From Archangium gephyra (GTDB lineage: Bacteria; Myxococcota; Myxococcia; Myxococcales; Myxococcaceae): 64,000 bases of DNA. This document shows positions 26,389-33,753 of the stretch, piece after piece. The notes under the pieces are model-generated. The model was not told the origin of the DNA. It saw only the letters and a program-made list of their open reading frames with translations, and ran no database searches. Position numbers and translations under genes: made by a program. The stretch's first letter is position 1; every line of letters starts with the position of its first letter. The stretch lies in contig QFQP01000018.1 in assembly GCA_003243425.1 (NCBI GenBank), forward strand, positions 1 to 64,000. The letters run 5' to 3'.

Positions 26389-27150
26389 ATGTTCGGAAGC
26401 GTGGAATTGCTCACTGCGTCATCACTCACGGTTCCGCACGGTTTCCCGACCCGGGCGGGCGGCGTCTCTGCGGCGCCCTTCGATTCCCTGAACACGTCTC
26501 GCGTGGTGGGCGATTCGAACGAGCACGTGACCGAGAACCTGCGTCGCCTCGCCGTGGCCGCGAAGGTCGGCGCGGAGCGGCTCTTTTCCGTGTCACAGGT
26601 GCATGGAGACGCCGTGGTGGAAGCGCCTCACGTCACCCCGAAGACCGAAGCTGACGCGGTGTGGACGCAGACGCCGGGCACGGCGGTCGGGGTGCGCACC
26701 GCCGATTGCGTGCCGATTCTCCTGCAGGACCCGCGGTCTGGCCGCGTGGCGGCCGTGCATGCGGGGTGGCGCGGGGTCATCGCCGAGATCGTCGCCCGTA
26801 CGCTCGAAATCTGGGCCGGGCAGGGCACCGACCTCACCGACGTGCGCGCCGCCATCGGGCCGTGCATTCAGCGGTGCTGCTTCGAGGTCGACGGCGATCT
26901 TCCCGCCCGCTTCGCTCACGCCTTCGGCCTCGAGGTCGTGCGGCCGATCGAAGGGAAGGAAAAGAGGCACCTCGATCTCCCGCTCGCGGTCGGAAAGACG
27001 CTGCGACGCATGGGCGTTCAGGACGGCCACGTGGTCACGCTGCCTCACTGCACCATGTGCGACGCACGCTTCTTTTCGCACCGCCGGGAACGCGGCGTTA
27101 CCGGCCGCCACCTGTCGTTCATCACCTGTGTCGGCGCTGCAAGCCTGTAG
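26389..27150 (+). CDS. pgeF: Laccase-domain purine nucleoside phosphorylase / peptidoglycan editing factor (YfiH family)
   Basis: 253 residues, the family's usual length. The conserved metal-site residues are visible: QVHGD (His), RTADCVPILL (Cys) and HAGWRG (His). Members bind zinc and act as purine nucleoside phosphorylase/adenosine deaminase; in E. coli PgeF also prevents misincorporation in peptidoglycan. The older label polyphenol oxidase is used for the same family. ATG 26389 lies 16 bp from the divergent cyclase start. Confidence 0.9.
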   Translation: MFGSVELLTASSLTVPHGFPTRAGGVSAAPFDSLNTSRVVGDSNEHVTENLRRLAVAAKVGAERLFSVSQVHGDAVVEAPHVTPKTEADAVWTQTPGTAVGVRTADCVPILLQDPRSGRVAAVHAGWRGVIAEIVARTLEIWAGQGTDLTDVRAAIGPCIQRCCFEVDGDLPARFAHAFGLEVVRPIEGKEKRHLDLPLAVGKTLRRMGVQDGHVVTLPHCTMCDARFFSHRRERGVTGRHLSFITCVGAASL

Positions 27151-27169
27151 CAGCCGCCGGGCGCTTTTC

Positions 27170-27199
27170 TTGACCCTCTTCCGAGCGGGTCCATATCCT
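27170..27199 (+). promoter_or_regulatory. Sigma-70-type promoter for the CpoB-like lipoprotein gene
   Basis: TTGACC (27170-27175), an 18-bp spacer and TATCCT (27194-27199) match the -35/-10 consensus at 5/6 and 4/6 positions. The predicted transcript would start near 27206, at the very beginning of the lipoprotein coding sequence. This argues that the in-frame TTG at 27170 is the -35 box and not a start codon. Confidence 0.6.
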
Positions 27200-27208
27200 C
27201 GCCCCGTT

Positions 27209-28027
27209 ATTCGCTCCCTCGCTGCCATCACCGTGTTTGCACTGTCCGGTTGCGCGACGGATGTCGTCACGCGCGCCGAGCACGCCGATCTTCTGTCCGC
27301 CATGCGCGCGTTGCGCGCCGAGAACGCGCGCCTCGAATCACGCGTCGAGAAGCTCGAGAGCCAGAAGATGATCGCGGCGATGCGTGCGCCGGCTCCGAAG
27401 CCTGCGGCGATGACGCAGAAAGCGAACGCGTCGAGCTCTGCCGACGCCCTGCCGCCGCTGGCGGTCGTGAAGCTGAAGCCGAAGCGCGAACCGGCGCCCC
27501 GGCTCGACACCTCGGTGCAGGTGAACGAGCCCGATGAGGCCGTCGAGGTCTACACCGACCAGAACAACCCGCTCACGAAGACCAGCGCGCCTGCACCGTC
27601 GCCCAACACCGAGCCCGACGAAGCCGATCTCGCCATGGCCGACGCCCAGTTCGATCGTGGCCTCGAGATGATGAAGACCGGCAACGCCGAAGCGGGCATC
27701 GCGCAGATGCAGCAGTTCGTCAGCGACTGGCCGCGCCACCCGAAGGCCGACAACGCCCTCTATTTCGCGGGCCTCGCGTGGGTCGCCGACAAAGACTTCG
27801 AAAAGGCCGCGGGGCTGTTCGAGCGCGTGCTGGCCCAATACCCGGCCGGTGACGCGGTGCTCGACTCGATGCTGAAGCTGGCCGACTGCCGCCAGAAACT
27901 GAACAAGACCCGCGAGGCGCGCGCCACGTGGGAGAAGATCGTCACCAATTATCCGGGTACTGCGGCGGCAACGCAGGCCCAGGCGCGGCTGTCTTCGGCG
28001 CGCGCTTCGACTGTCGCAACACCTTGA
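27209..28027 (+). CDS. CpoB/YbgF-like lipoprotein (coiled coil plus TPR)
   Basis: About 272 residues. A short lipoprotein signal (RSLAAITVFALSGC) anchors it to the envelope. Residues ~20-55 are a coiled coil (ADLLSAMRALRAENARLESRVEKLE), then a Pro/Lys-rich linker, then TPR-type repeats from ~145 to the end (FDRGLEMMKTGNAEAGIAQMQQF, AAGLFERVLAQYP). This is the layout of CpoB/YbgF, which links the Tol-Pal machine to peptidoglycan synthesis. No Tol or Pal gene is directly adjacent. The start is odd: there is no ATG, GTG or TTG at the signal peptide; ATT 27209 (or GTT 27206) fits best, and TTG 27170 is the only ordinary alternative. Confidence 0.8.
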   Translation: MRSLAAITVFALSGCATDVVTRAEHADLLSAMRALRAENARLESRVEKLESQKMIAAMRAPAPKPAAMTQKANASSSADALPPLAVVKLKPKREPAPRLDTSVQVNEPDEAVEVYTDQNNPLTKTSAPAPSPNTEPDEADLAMADAQFDRGLEMMKTGNAEAGIAQMQQFVSDWPRHPKADNALYFAGLAWVADKDFEKAAGLFERVLAQYPAGDAVLDSMLKLADCRQKLNKTREARATWEKIVTNYPGTAAATQAQARLSSARASTVATP

Positions 28028-28035
28028 GGTCATCC

Positions 28036-29205
28036 ATGCGCAAGCTGCTCCTGACTGCTGCTGTTTCCTGCCTCACCATCGGTCCGTCGGCCGCGTTCGC
28101 GCAGAGCGACGACGACGAGTCGAGTGACGACAGCATGACCGAAGGTGGCGCCACCGTCGCGCCCGAGCCCCGTCGCACGACCTCGCCGTCGACCACCGGC
28201 AAGGCGTCGGTGCCCGGCGCGCAGCACACGGTCGAGAAGGGCGACACGCTGTGGGATCTCTCGCAGAAGTTCCTCGGGAGCCCGTGGTACTGGCCCAAGG
28301 TCTGGTCGTACAACCCGGAGATCGCCAACCCGCACTGGATCTACCCGGGCAACGAAGTTCGCTTCTATTCGCAGGGAGAAGAGGTGCCTACGCAGGTGGA
28401 AGTCGGCGAGCCCGAGACGTCCATCGACGAAGGTGAACTTTACGATGACAAGATCTCGGTGACGGGGCCCATCGGCTTCCGCCCGAAGAACGCGCAGTCG
28501 ATCGCGGTGCCGGGCTTCGTCACCACCAACGAGATCGAAGAGAGCGGCAAGATCGTCGGCTCGTTCGCCGAAAATGCACTGCTCGCGTACCCCGATCACA
28601 TCTACGTGAAGTTCGCGAAGAAGGCGCCGAAGCTGGGCGAGATCTACGTCGTCTATCGCAGCGAAGGTGAGCTCACGCACCCCATCACGCTGCGCCCCAT
28701 CGGCTACTACACGATGGTCCTCGCCGAGGTGAAGGTGATCCGCGTCGACAAGGACAACAACGCGACGGTGGTGATCCACAAGCAGTACGACGAGGTGCAT
28801 CGCGGCGATCTCATCGGTCCCTCGGGCGACCCGGTGATTCGCGCCGTCGCCGCGCGCCCGAACGAGCGCGCCGTGAAAGACGCTCGGCTCGTGGCCGACG
28901 TGCGCCGCTACCCGTCGATCGTCGGCGAGCACCAGCTGGCGGTGATGGACAAAGGTGGCGACGACGGCGTGAAGATCGGCAACACGTTCACCTTCTGGCG
29001 CCAGCACGACCCGATTTCCCAGGAGGCGTTGCTGCAGCCGACGTTCATCGACGATCACGTTCCCGCCGAGGACGTCGGTGAGTGCGTGGTGTTCGAAGTG
29101 AAGGCCAGGGCGTCCATCTGCCTGGTGTCCCGTTCGATTCGCGATCTGACGCGCGGCGAGCGCGCCGAGATTCGCGTTCGCCCGAGCCGTCGCGCGTCGC
29201 GCTGA
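28036..29205 (+). CDS. LysM-domain exported protein
   Basis: 389 residues. ATG 28036 has GAGG upstream and opens a signal peptide (MRKLLLTAAVSCLTIGPSAAFA). After an acidic, Thr/Pro-rich linker comes one LysM domain (~62-113: HTVEKGDTLWDLSQKFLG, then NPHWIYPGNEVRF), a peptidoglycan-binding fold. The rest (~115-389) is beta-rich with no domain I can name; it is the conserved C-terminal part seen in many myxobacterial LysM proteins. It starts 8 bp after the CpoB-like gene, so the two probably form an operon of periplasmic cell-wall proteins. Confidence 0.88.
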   Translation: MRKLLLTAAVSCLTIGPSAAFAQSDDDESSDDSMTEGGATVAPEPRRTTSPSTTGKASVPGAQHTVEKGDTLWDLSQKFLGSPWYWPKVWSYNPEIANPHWIYPGNEVRFYSQGEEVPTQVEVGEPETSIDEGELYDDKISVTGPIGFRPKNAQSIAVPGFVTTNEIEESGKIVGSFAENALLAYPDHIYVKFAKKAPKLGEIYVVYRSEGELTHPITLRPIGYYTMVLAEVKVIRVDKDNNATVVIHKQYDEVHRGDLIGPSGDPVIRAVAARPNERAVKDARLVADVRRYPSIVGEHQLAVMDKGGDDGVKIGNTFTFWRQHDPISQEALLQPTFIDDHVPAEDVGECVVFEVKARASICLVSRSIRDLTRGERAEIRVRPSRRASR

Positions 29206-29241
29206 GCTCACTTGTCAGGGGTCGCGTGTACAACGCGGCTC

Positions 29242-30345
29242 ATGAATACGGCGGGCAGGCGGGCGGTGGCAGCGTTGTGGTCGATCCGGGGCGTGGGGCC
29301 GATGACGCTCCACGAGCTCGAAAAGCGGTTCGGCGCGCTGGGTGAGCTGCTCGACAAGCCGCTCGCCACCTGGGCGCCTCTCTTCGAATGGCGAACGAGC
29401 GCGGCAGAGCACGTGGCGCAGGTGCGCTCGCTCGCAGAGCGCGCCGACCGGCTCGAGCGGCAGTGCAAAGTCATCGGCGCAGACATCGTCTTTCCCGGTG
29501 ACCGAGCGTGGCCCGATCGTATGGACGACGTGGGCGGGCTCCCTCCGTTGTTGTTCATGCACGGCCCTGGCGCCGCCGCGCCGCGACGCAGACGCGTGGC
29601 CATCGTCGGTGCTCGCTCCGTCGACCCCAGCGCCGAGCGGCGCCTGTTCGAGTTGTCGGCGGCCATCGCAGCGGAAGGCGTCGGCGTGATTTCAGGTGCC
29701 GCGCTGGGCTGCGATCAGGCGGCGCATCGGGGCGCCATGGCGGCGGGCGGTGAGACCTGGGCGTTTCTTGGTAACGCGCTCGATCAGATCGACCCGCCGC
29801 AGCGGGAGATCTGTCGGCAGCTCCGAGCTGCCGGGCAGACGATCTTCTCGCAGTTCCCCCCGGGGGCGCGGGCCAACAAGAGCACCTTCACTCAACGCAA
29901 CGCGCTGATCTCGGCGGCGAGTGACGCGGTGCTGGTGTTCAGAGCCGGTGAGAACTCGGGCGCGCTCCACACCGCGCGCGACGCCGTGGCGCAGCGGCGG
30001 CCGCTGCTGGCGACGCCTGCAGACCCGTGGAACGAAGGGGCGCTCGGCTCGAACGCGCTGCTTCAGGAAGGCGCGCGGCCTCAGGTGAACGTGGAAGATG
30101 TGCTCGACGCGGTGGGGCTCACCGGCTCGCTCTCGCCCAGGGAAGTGCCGAAGTTCGACGCGAACACCCTGACGCCGTCGGCGCGACGTGTGTATGAGTA
30201 TCTGGGGAGGGGTTCGGTGGATTTTGATTCTCTGGTGGCCGGGCTCTCGGAACTGGGCGCTGGCGTCGTCTCAGCCGCGCTCGTAGAGCTTGAAGTGCGC
30301 GGTGGCGTGCAACACCTGGGGTCGAGGCGTTACGAAAAGCGGTGA
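29242..30345 (+). CDS. dprA: DNA-processing protein DprA
   Basis: 367 residues from ATG 29242. N-terminal helix-hairpin-helix region (IRGVGPMTLHELEKRFG), then the Rossmann-like DprA core with VAIVGARSVDPSAER, GVISGAALGCDQAAHRGAM and ETWAFLGNALDQIDPPQ, and a C-terminal winged-helix region (~300-367). DprA protects incoming single-stranded DNA and loads RecA during natural transformation. The core is slightly divergent (GAALGCD where SG.A.GID is usual). A TACAAC box 7 nt before the ATG suggests a leaderless message. An in-frame start at 29212 is less likely. Confidence 0.9.
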   Translation: MNTAGRRAVAALWSIRGVGPMTLHELEKRFGALGELLDKPLATWAPLFEWRTSAAEHVAQVRSLAERADRLERQCKVIGADIVFPGDRAWPDRMDDVGGLPPLLFMHGPGAAAPRRRRVAIVGARSVDPSAERRLFELSAAIAAEGVGVISGAALGCDQAAHRGAMAAGGETWAFLGNALDQIDPPQREICRQLRAAGQTIFSQFPPGARANKSTFTQRNALISAASDAVLVFRAGENSGALHTARDAVAQRRPLLATPADPWNEGALGSNALLQEGARPQVNVEDVLDAVGLTGSLSPREVPKFDANTLTPSARRVYEYLGRGSVDFDSLVAGLSELGAGVVSAALVELEVRGGVQHLGSRRYEKR

Positions 30346-30357
30346 CAATCTCGGATG

Positions 30358-30386
30358 TTGACGACCCCCAGACCACAAATTAAAGA
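30358..30386 (+). promoter_or_regulatory. Probable promoter of the TolQ-TolR-TolR genes
   Basis: TTGACG (30358-30363), a 17-bp spacer and TAAAGA (30381-30386) lie in the 87-bp gap after dprA. The -10 match is modest. The leader contains a small CGGTC/GACCG hairpin (30392-30405) and a strong AAAGGA ribosome-binding site (30414-30419) before ATG 30433. Confidence 0.45.
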
Positions 30387-30432
30387 TCACGCGGTCTTTC
30401 GACCGTTTGGCTGAAAGGAAAGCCGAAAAAAC

Positions 30433-31167
30433 ATGTCCGCCCACAGCCTGCTCCAGCACACCCTCGACACCGTGCTGGCTGCGGATGCACCGAAGGAAAG
30501 CCTCAAAGACCTGATCGTCGGGTTCTTCCACGACGGCGGTATCTTTCTCTACATCAACATCTTCTGGTTGGCGGCGGCGGTGGCCGTGGCGGTGGAGCGC
30601 ATCGTTACGCTCTTCTTCCGCTACAACCTCAACGCTGGCCCCTTCATGGAGCAGATCACCAAGCTGGTGATGGCCGGGAATCCCGACCGCGCGGTGAAGC
30701 TCTGTGGCGCCGCGCCCAACTCGCCGCTGGCGAAGGTCGTCCGTGCCGGTCTGACGCGCGCCAATCGCGGTGAGATCGAAGTGGCGAAGGCCCTCGAAGA
30801 GTCGATTCTCGAGAACGTGCCGCACATCACCGCCCGCATTCCGTGGCTGTGGTCGCTGGCCAACATCGCGACGCTCGTCGGTCTCGTCGGTACCGTCTTC
30901 GGTCTGATCGGCACCTTCCGCTCGCTCGGCAACGTGCCGGCCGATCAGAAGCAGGCGCTGCTCTCGAAGGGTATCTCCGAAGCAATGTACAACACGTTCT
31001 TCGGCCTCACGATCGCCGTGATCTGCATCATCGCCCACCTGTTCCTCACCGCGTACTCGAAGAAGATGGTCGAGACGGTGGAGCTCCAGGCGATGAAGCT
31101 CGAGAACCTCCTGGGTCGTCGCGCCGCGGGTGAAACCAGCGCGATGGACTTCGAGAAGGCCTCGTAA
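30433..31167 (+). CDS. MotA/TolQ/ExbB proton-channel family protein
   Basis: 244 residues with three membrane segments: around residues 33-58 (GGIFLYINIFWLAAAVAVAVE), ~137-160 (WLWSLANIATLVGLVGTVFGLIGTF) and ~178-205. The TolQ/ExbB signature LVGLVGTVFGLIGTF with nearby NIATLVGL is clear. With the two following TolR/ExbD proteins it should form an inner-membrane proton-driven motor. Myxobacteria carry several such sets, for TonB uptake, Tol-Pal or Agl gliding motors; no TonB or Pal gene is next to it, so the specific role is open. The start has a strong AAAGGA Shine-Dalgarno sequence. Confidence 0.9.
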   Translation: MSAHSLLQHTLDTVLAADAPKESLKDLIVGFFHDGGIFLYINIFWLAAAVAVAVERIVTLFFRYNLNAGPFMEQITKLVMAGNPDRAVKLCGAAPNSPLAKVVRAGLTRANRGEIEVAKALEESILENVPHITARIPWLWSLANIATLVGLVGTVFGLIGTFRSLGNVPADQKQALLSKGISEAMYNTFFGLTIAVICIIAHLFLTAYSKKMVETVELQAMKLENLLGRRAAGETSAMDFEKAS

Positions 31168-31209
31168 GGAACCCGCGCAGCCGACCTGTTGTCGGGTCAG
31201 CGAACTCCC

Positions 31210-31746
31210 ATGGCGTTCTACTTCTCAAGACGGAAGATCAAGCCGAAGGAAGAAGAGGAGGGCGGCGAGCTCAACATCGTCCCCTACCTCGACATCCTCA
31301 TGAACTTGATCATCTTCATGCTGCTCTCGATGGCGGGCCTCGCCACATTCGGCATGTTGAACGTGAACGCGCCCAACTACGGCGGGCCGTCGGCGGGTGG
31401 TGCCTCCGAGAACGACAAGCCGGCGCTGACGTTGACGGTCGCGGTCGCCAAGAAGGGCTTCTACATCGCGGCGACCGGCGGTGTGTTGCCGGGGCAGGCC
31501 GAAGGTTCGGGCGCTCCCGGCGAAGGTGCGCCGACGATTCCGAAGAAGGCTGACGGCTCGTACAACTACGACGCGCTGACCGCCAAGATGATGGAGATCA
31601 AGGCGAACTTCCCGCAGGAGTCGAAGGTGATCGTCGCCGCCGAGGCCGACACCGATTACGACTCGCTCGTGCAGACGCTCGACGCGACGCGCGAGACGAA
31701 GGACCGCAAGCTTCTCTTCCCCGACGTCACGCTCGCGAGCTTCTGA
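31210..31746 (+). CDS. ExbD/TolR family protein (first copy)
   Basis: 178 residues. A cytoplasmic N-terminus rich in Lys/Glu is followed by the single membrane helix, whose conserved Asp lies in NIVPYLDILMNLIIFMLLS (Asp about residue 29), the proton-carrying residue of this family. The periplasmic part (~50-178) is unusually Gly/Pro-rich in the middle (PGQAEGSGAPGEGAP) and ends in the usual alpha/beta domain. It is placed 42 bp after the TolQ-like gene. A TTG at 31189 would lengthen it by seven residues but is a weaker start. Confidence 0.88.
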   Translation: MAFYFSRRKIKPKEEEEGGELNIVPYLDILMNLIIFMLLSMAGLATFGMLNVNAPNYGGPSAGGASENDKPALTLTVAVAKKGFYIAATGGVLPGQAEGSGAPGEGAPTIPKKADGSYNYDALTAKMMEIKANFPQESKVIVAAEADTDYDSLVQTLDATRETKDRKLLFPDVTLASF

Positions 31747-31748
31747 TC

Positions 31749-32336
31749 ATGGCGCCTCCGAAAGCAGCAGCGGCACCCGCGGTGGAACTGAGCGACGACG
31801 ATCGGAACCGCATGCGGTTTCGCAAGGCCGTGGCGCGCAAGAAGCGCCGCGACCGCGAAGCCGAAGGCGAGATCAAGGAACTCAACATCACCGCGATGAT
31901 GGACCTGATGACCATCATCCTGGTGTTCCTCATCAAGTCGTTCTCGGCGTCGTCGATCACCGTCACGGCGTCTGAAGACGTGCGCCCGCCGATGTCGACC
32001 GCGCGCGCGACCCCGAAAGACACGGTGGCCATCACCGTCACGCCCAAGTCGATCATGGTGGGCGACAAGCGCAAGGTCGAGCTCACCCAGGGCGCGGTCA
32101 ACGCGAACGACTCGCAGGGCAAGTTGATCCTGCCGCTCGACGCCGCGTTGAAGAAAGAGGTCGAGAAGCTCAAGTACATCGCCGAGCGCAACCCGAACGC
32201 CCCCTTCAACCGCGAAGTGTCGATCATCGGCGACAAGCGCATCTCGTACGACTTGCTGTCGTCGGTGCTGTATACGGCCGGTCAGAACGAGCTCGAGAAC
32301 TTCCGGTTCATCGTGCTCCAGAGCAACCCGGACTGA
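31749..32336 (+). CDS. ExbD/TolR family protein (second copy)
   Basis: 195 residues, starting 2 bp after the first copy. A longer basic N-terminus (RKAVARKKRRDREAEG) precedes the membrane helix, in which the conserved Asp sits in NITAMMDLMTIILVFLIKSF (Asp about residue 50). The periplasmic part is of ordinary length. Having two non-identical TolR/ExbD proteins behind one TolQ/ExbB matches other myxobacterial motor sets and suggests a hetero-dimeric stator plug. Confidence 0.88.
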   Translation: MAPPKAAAAPAVELSDDDRNRMRFRKAVARKKRRDREAEGEIKELNITAMMDLMTIILVFLIKSFSASSITVTASEDVRPPMSTARATPKDTVAITVTPKSIMVGDKRKVELTQGAVNANDSQGKLILPLDAALKKEVEKLKYIAERNPNAPFNREVSIIGDKRISYDLLSSVLYTAGQNELENFRFIVLQSNPD

Positions 32337-32382
32337 AGGCGAGCCGAATGTCGTCCTCGCCAGCCGGTGAGGACACTTCGGC

Positions 32383-33753
32383 ATGACTTCACGCAATCCC
32401 ATCACCGTCGTCGGAGCGGGCCTCGCCGGCTCCGAGTGCGCGTTTCAGCTCGCCAGGCTCGGCCACGACGTGGTCTTGCGAGAGCAGAAGCCCGAGAAGC
32501 GCTCTCCCGCGCACGTCAGCCCCGGCTTCGGTGAGCTGGTCTGCAGCAATTCTCTGCGCAGCGACAACCCCGAGAGCGCCATCGGGCTGCTGCACGCCGA
32601 GCTGCGTCGCGTGGGGTCTCTCATTCTCTCTGCCGCAGACCTGCACCGCGTGCCCGCCGGAGACGCTCTGGCGGTGGAGCGCGTGGGCTTCTCGGGGGAG
32701 ATCGAAAAGCGCCTCAAGGAGCACCCGCGCATCACCGTGGTGCCCGGCGAGGTGTCGACGGTACCCGAGGGGCATGTGGTCTTCGCGACGGGCCCGCTCA
32801 CCAGCCAGGCGCTCACCGACGCACTCGAGCCCCACGTGGGCGAGAAGCTCTATTTCTACGATGCCATCGCGCCCATCGTCGCCGCCGATTCAATCGACGA
32901 GACCATCGCCTTCCGTCAGTCGCGCTGGGGCAAGGGCGGTGGCGACGACTACCTGAACCTCCCGCTCACCAAAGAAGAGTACCTCGCGTTCGTGAACGAG
33001 CTGCGCGCCGGGGCCAAGGTCAAGCCGCACGAGTTCGAAGAACCGAAGTACTTCGAGGGGTGTCTTCCCATCGAAGTGATGGCCGAACGTGGAGACGACG
33101 TGCTGGCCTTCGGGCCGATGAAGCCGGTGGGTCTCACCGACCCGCGCACCGGGCGCTGGCCGCACGCCGTGGTGCAACTGCGCATGGAAGATCGCGGCGG
33201 CACGGCCTGGAACCTGGTCGGCTTTCAGACCCGGCTCACCTGGCCCGAGCAGAAGCGCATTTTCGGAATGCTCCCCGGGCTGGCGAAGGCGGAGTGGATT
33301 CGCATGGGCCAGATTCACCGCAACACGTTCCTCGATGGCCCGCGGCTGCTGGCGAAAGACCTGTCGCTCAAGAACGAGCCCCGAATCTTCTTTGCCGGGC
33401 AGATCACCGGCGTCGAGGGCTACGTGGAGTCGACGGCGTGCGGCTACCTCACGGCGCTGGCGGTGCACGGGCGACTGACTGGCACTGCGTTCGCGCCGCC
33501 CCCTGCGACCACGGCGCTGGGCGCGATCTACCGGCACGTGACCGGAGATGCGCACCCCGAGGGCTACCGCTACCAGCCCACCAACGTGGTGTTCGCCCTG
33601 TTTCCGCCGATCGAAGGCCGCTTCAAGAAGGCTGAAAAGCGGGTGCAGTACGCCAGGCGCGCGGTCGCCGATTTCGACGGCTGGGCGCCCCACGCGCCGC
33701 ACCCGGTGTCCCCCATGCAGACAGCTGCCGTCCCCGAGCGGGTGGTGGCATGA
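32383..33753 (+). CDS. trmFO: tRNA m5U54 methyltransferase TrmFO (folate/FAD-dependent)
   Basis: 456 residues, typical length. It methylates U54 of the T-loop of tRNA using methylenetetrahydrofolate and FAD. The FAD-binding motif VVGAGLAGSECA lies at the N-terminus, followed by the family-specific ELVCSNSLRSD (catalytic Cys), the second functional Cys in FEGCLPIEVMAERG, and PMKPVGLTDPRTG. The C-terminus has NVVFALFPPI. The start ATG is 46 bp after the TolR copy. Its stop overlaps the next start (ATGA at 33750-33753). Confidence 0.96.
   Translation: MTSRNPITVVGAGLAGSECAFQLARLGHDVVLREQKPEKRSPAHVSPGFGELVCSNSLRSDNPESAIGLLHAELRRVGSLILSAADLHRVPAGDALAVERVGFSGEIEKRLKEHPRITVVPGEVSTVPEGHVVFATGPLTSQALTDALEPHVGEKLYFYDAIAPIVAADSIDETIAFRQSRWGKGGGDDYLNLPLTKEEYLAFVNELRAGAKVKPHEFEEPKYFEGCLPIEVMAERGDDVLAFGPMKPVGLTDPRTGRWPHAVVQLRMEDRGGTAWNLVGFQTRLTWPEQKRIFGMLPGLAKAEWIRMGQIHRNTFLDGPRLLAKDLSLKNEPRIFFAGQITGVEGYVESTACGYLTALAVHGRLTGTAFAPPPATTALGAIYRHVTGDAHPEGYRYQPTNVVFALFPPIEGRFKKAEKRVQYARRAVADFDGWAPHAPHPVSPMQTAAVPERVVA

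Noticed and set aside
26603..27208. Long N-terminal extension of the CpoB-like protein, open through the pgeF gene
   Set aside because: It is out of frame with pgeF, is Arg/Ser-rich noise, and a promoter lies at 27170-27199.
30392..30405. CGGTC-TTTC-GACCG hairpin as a terminator of dprA
   Set aside because: The stem is only 5 bp, without a U-tract, and it lies downstream of the likely tol promoter, so a leader hairpin is more probable.
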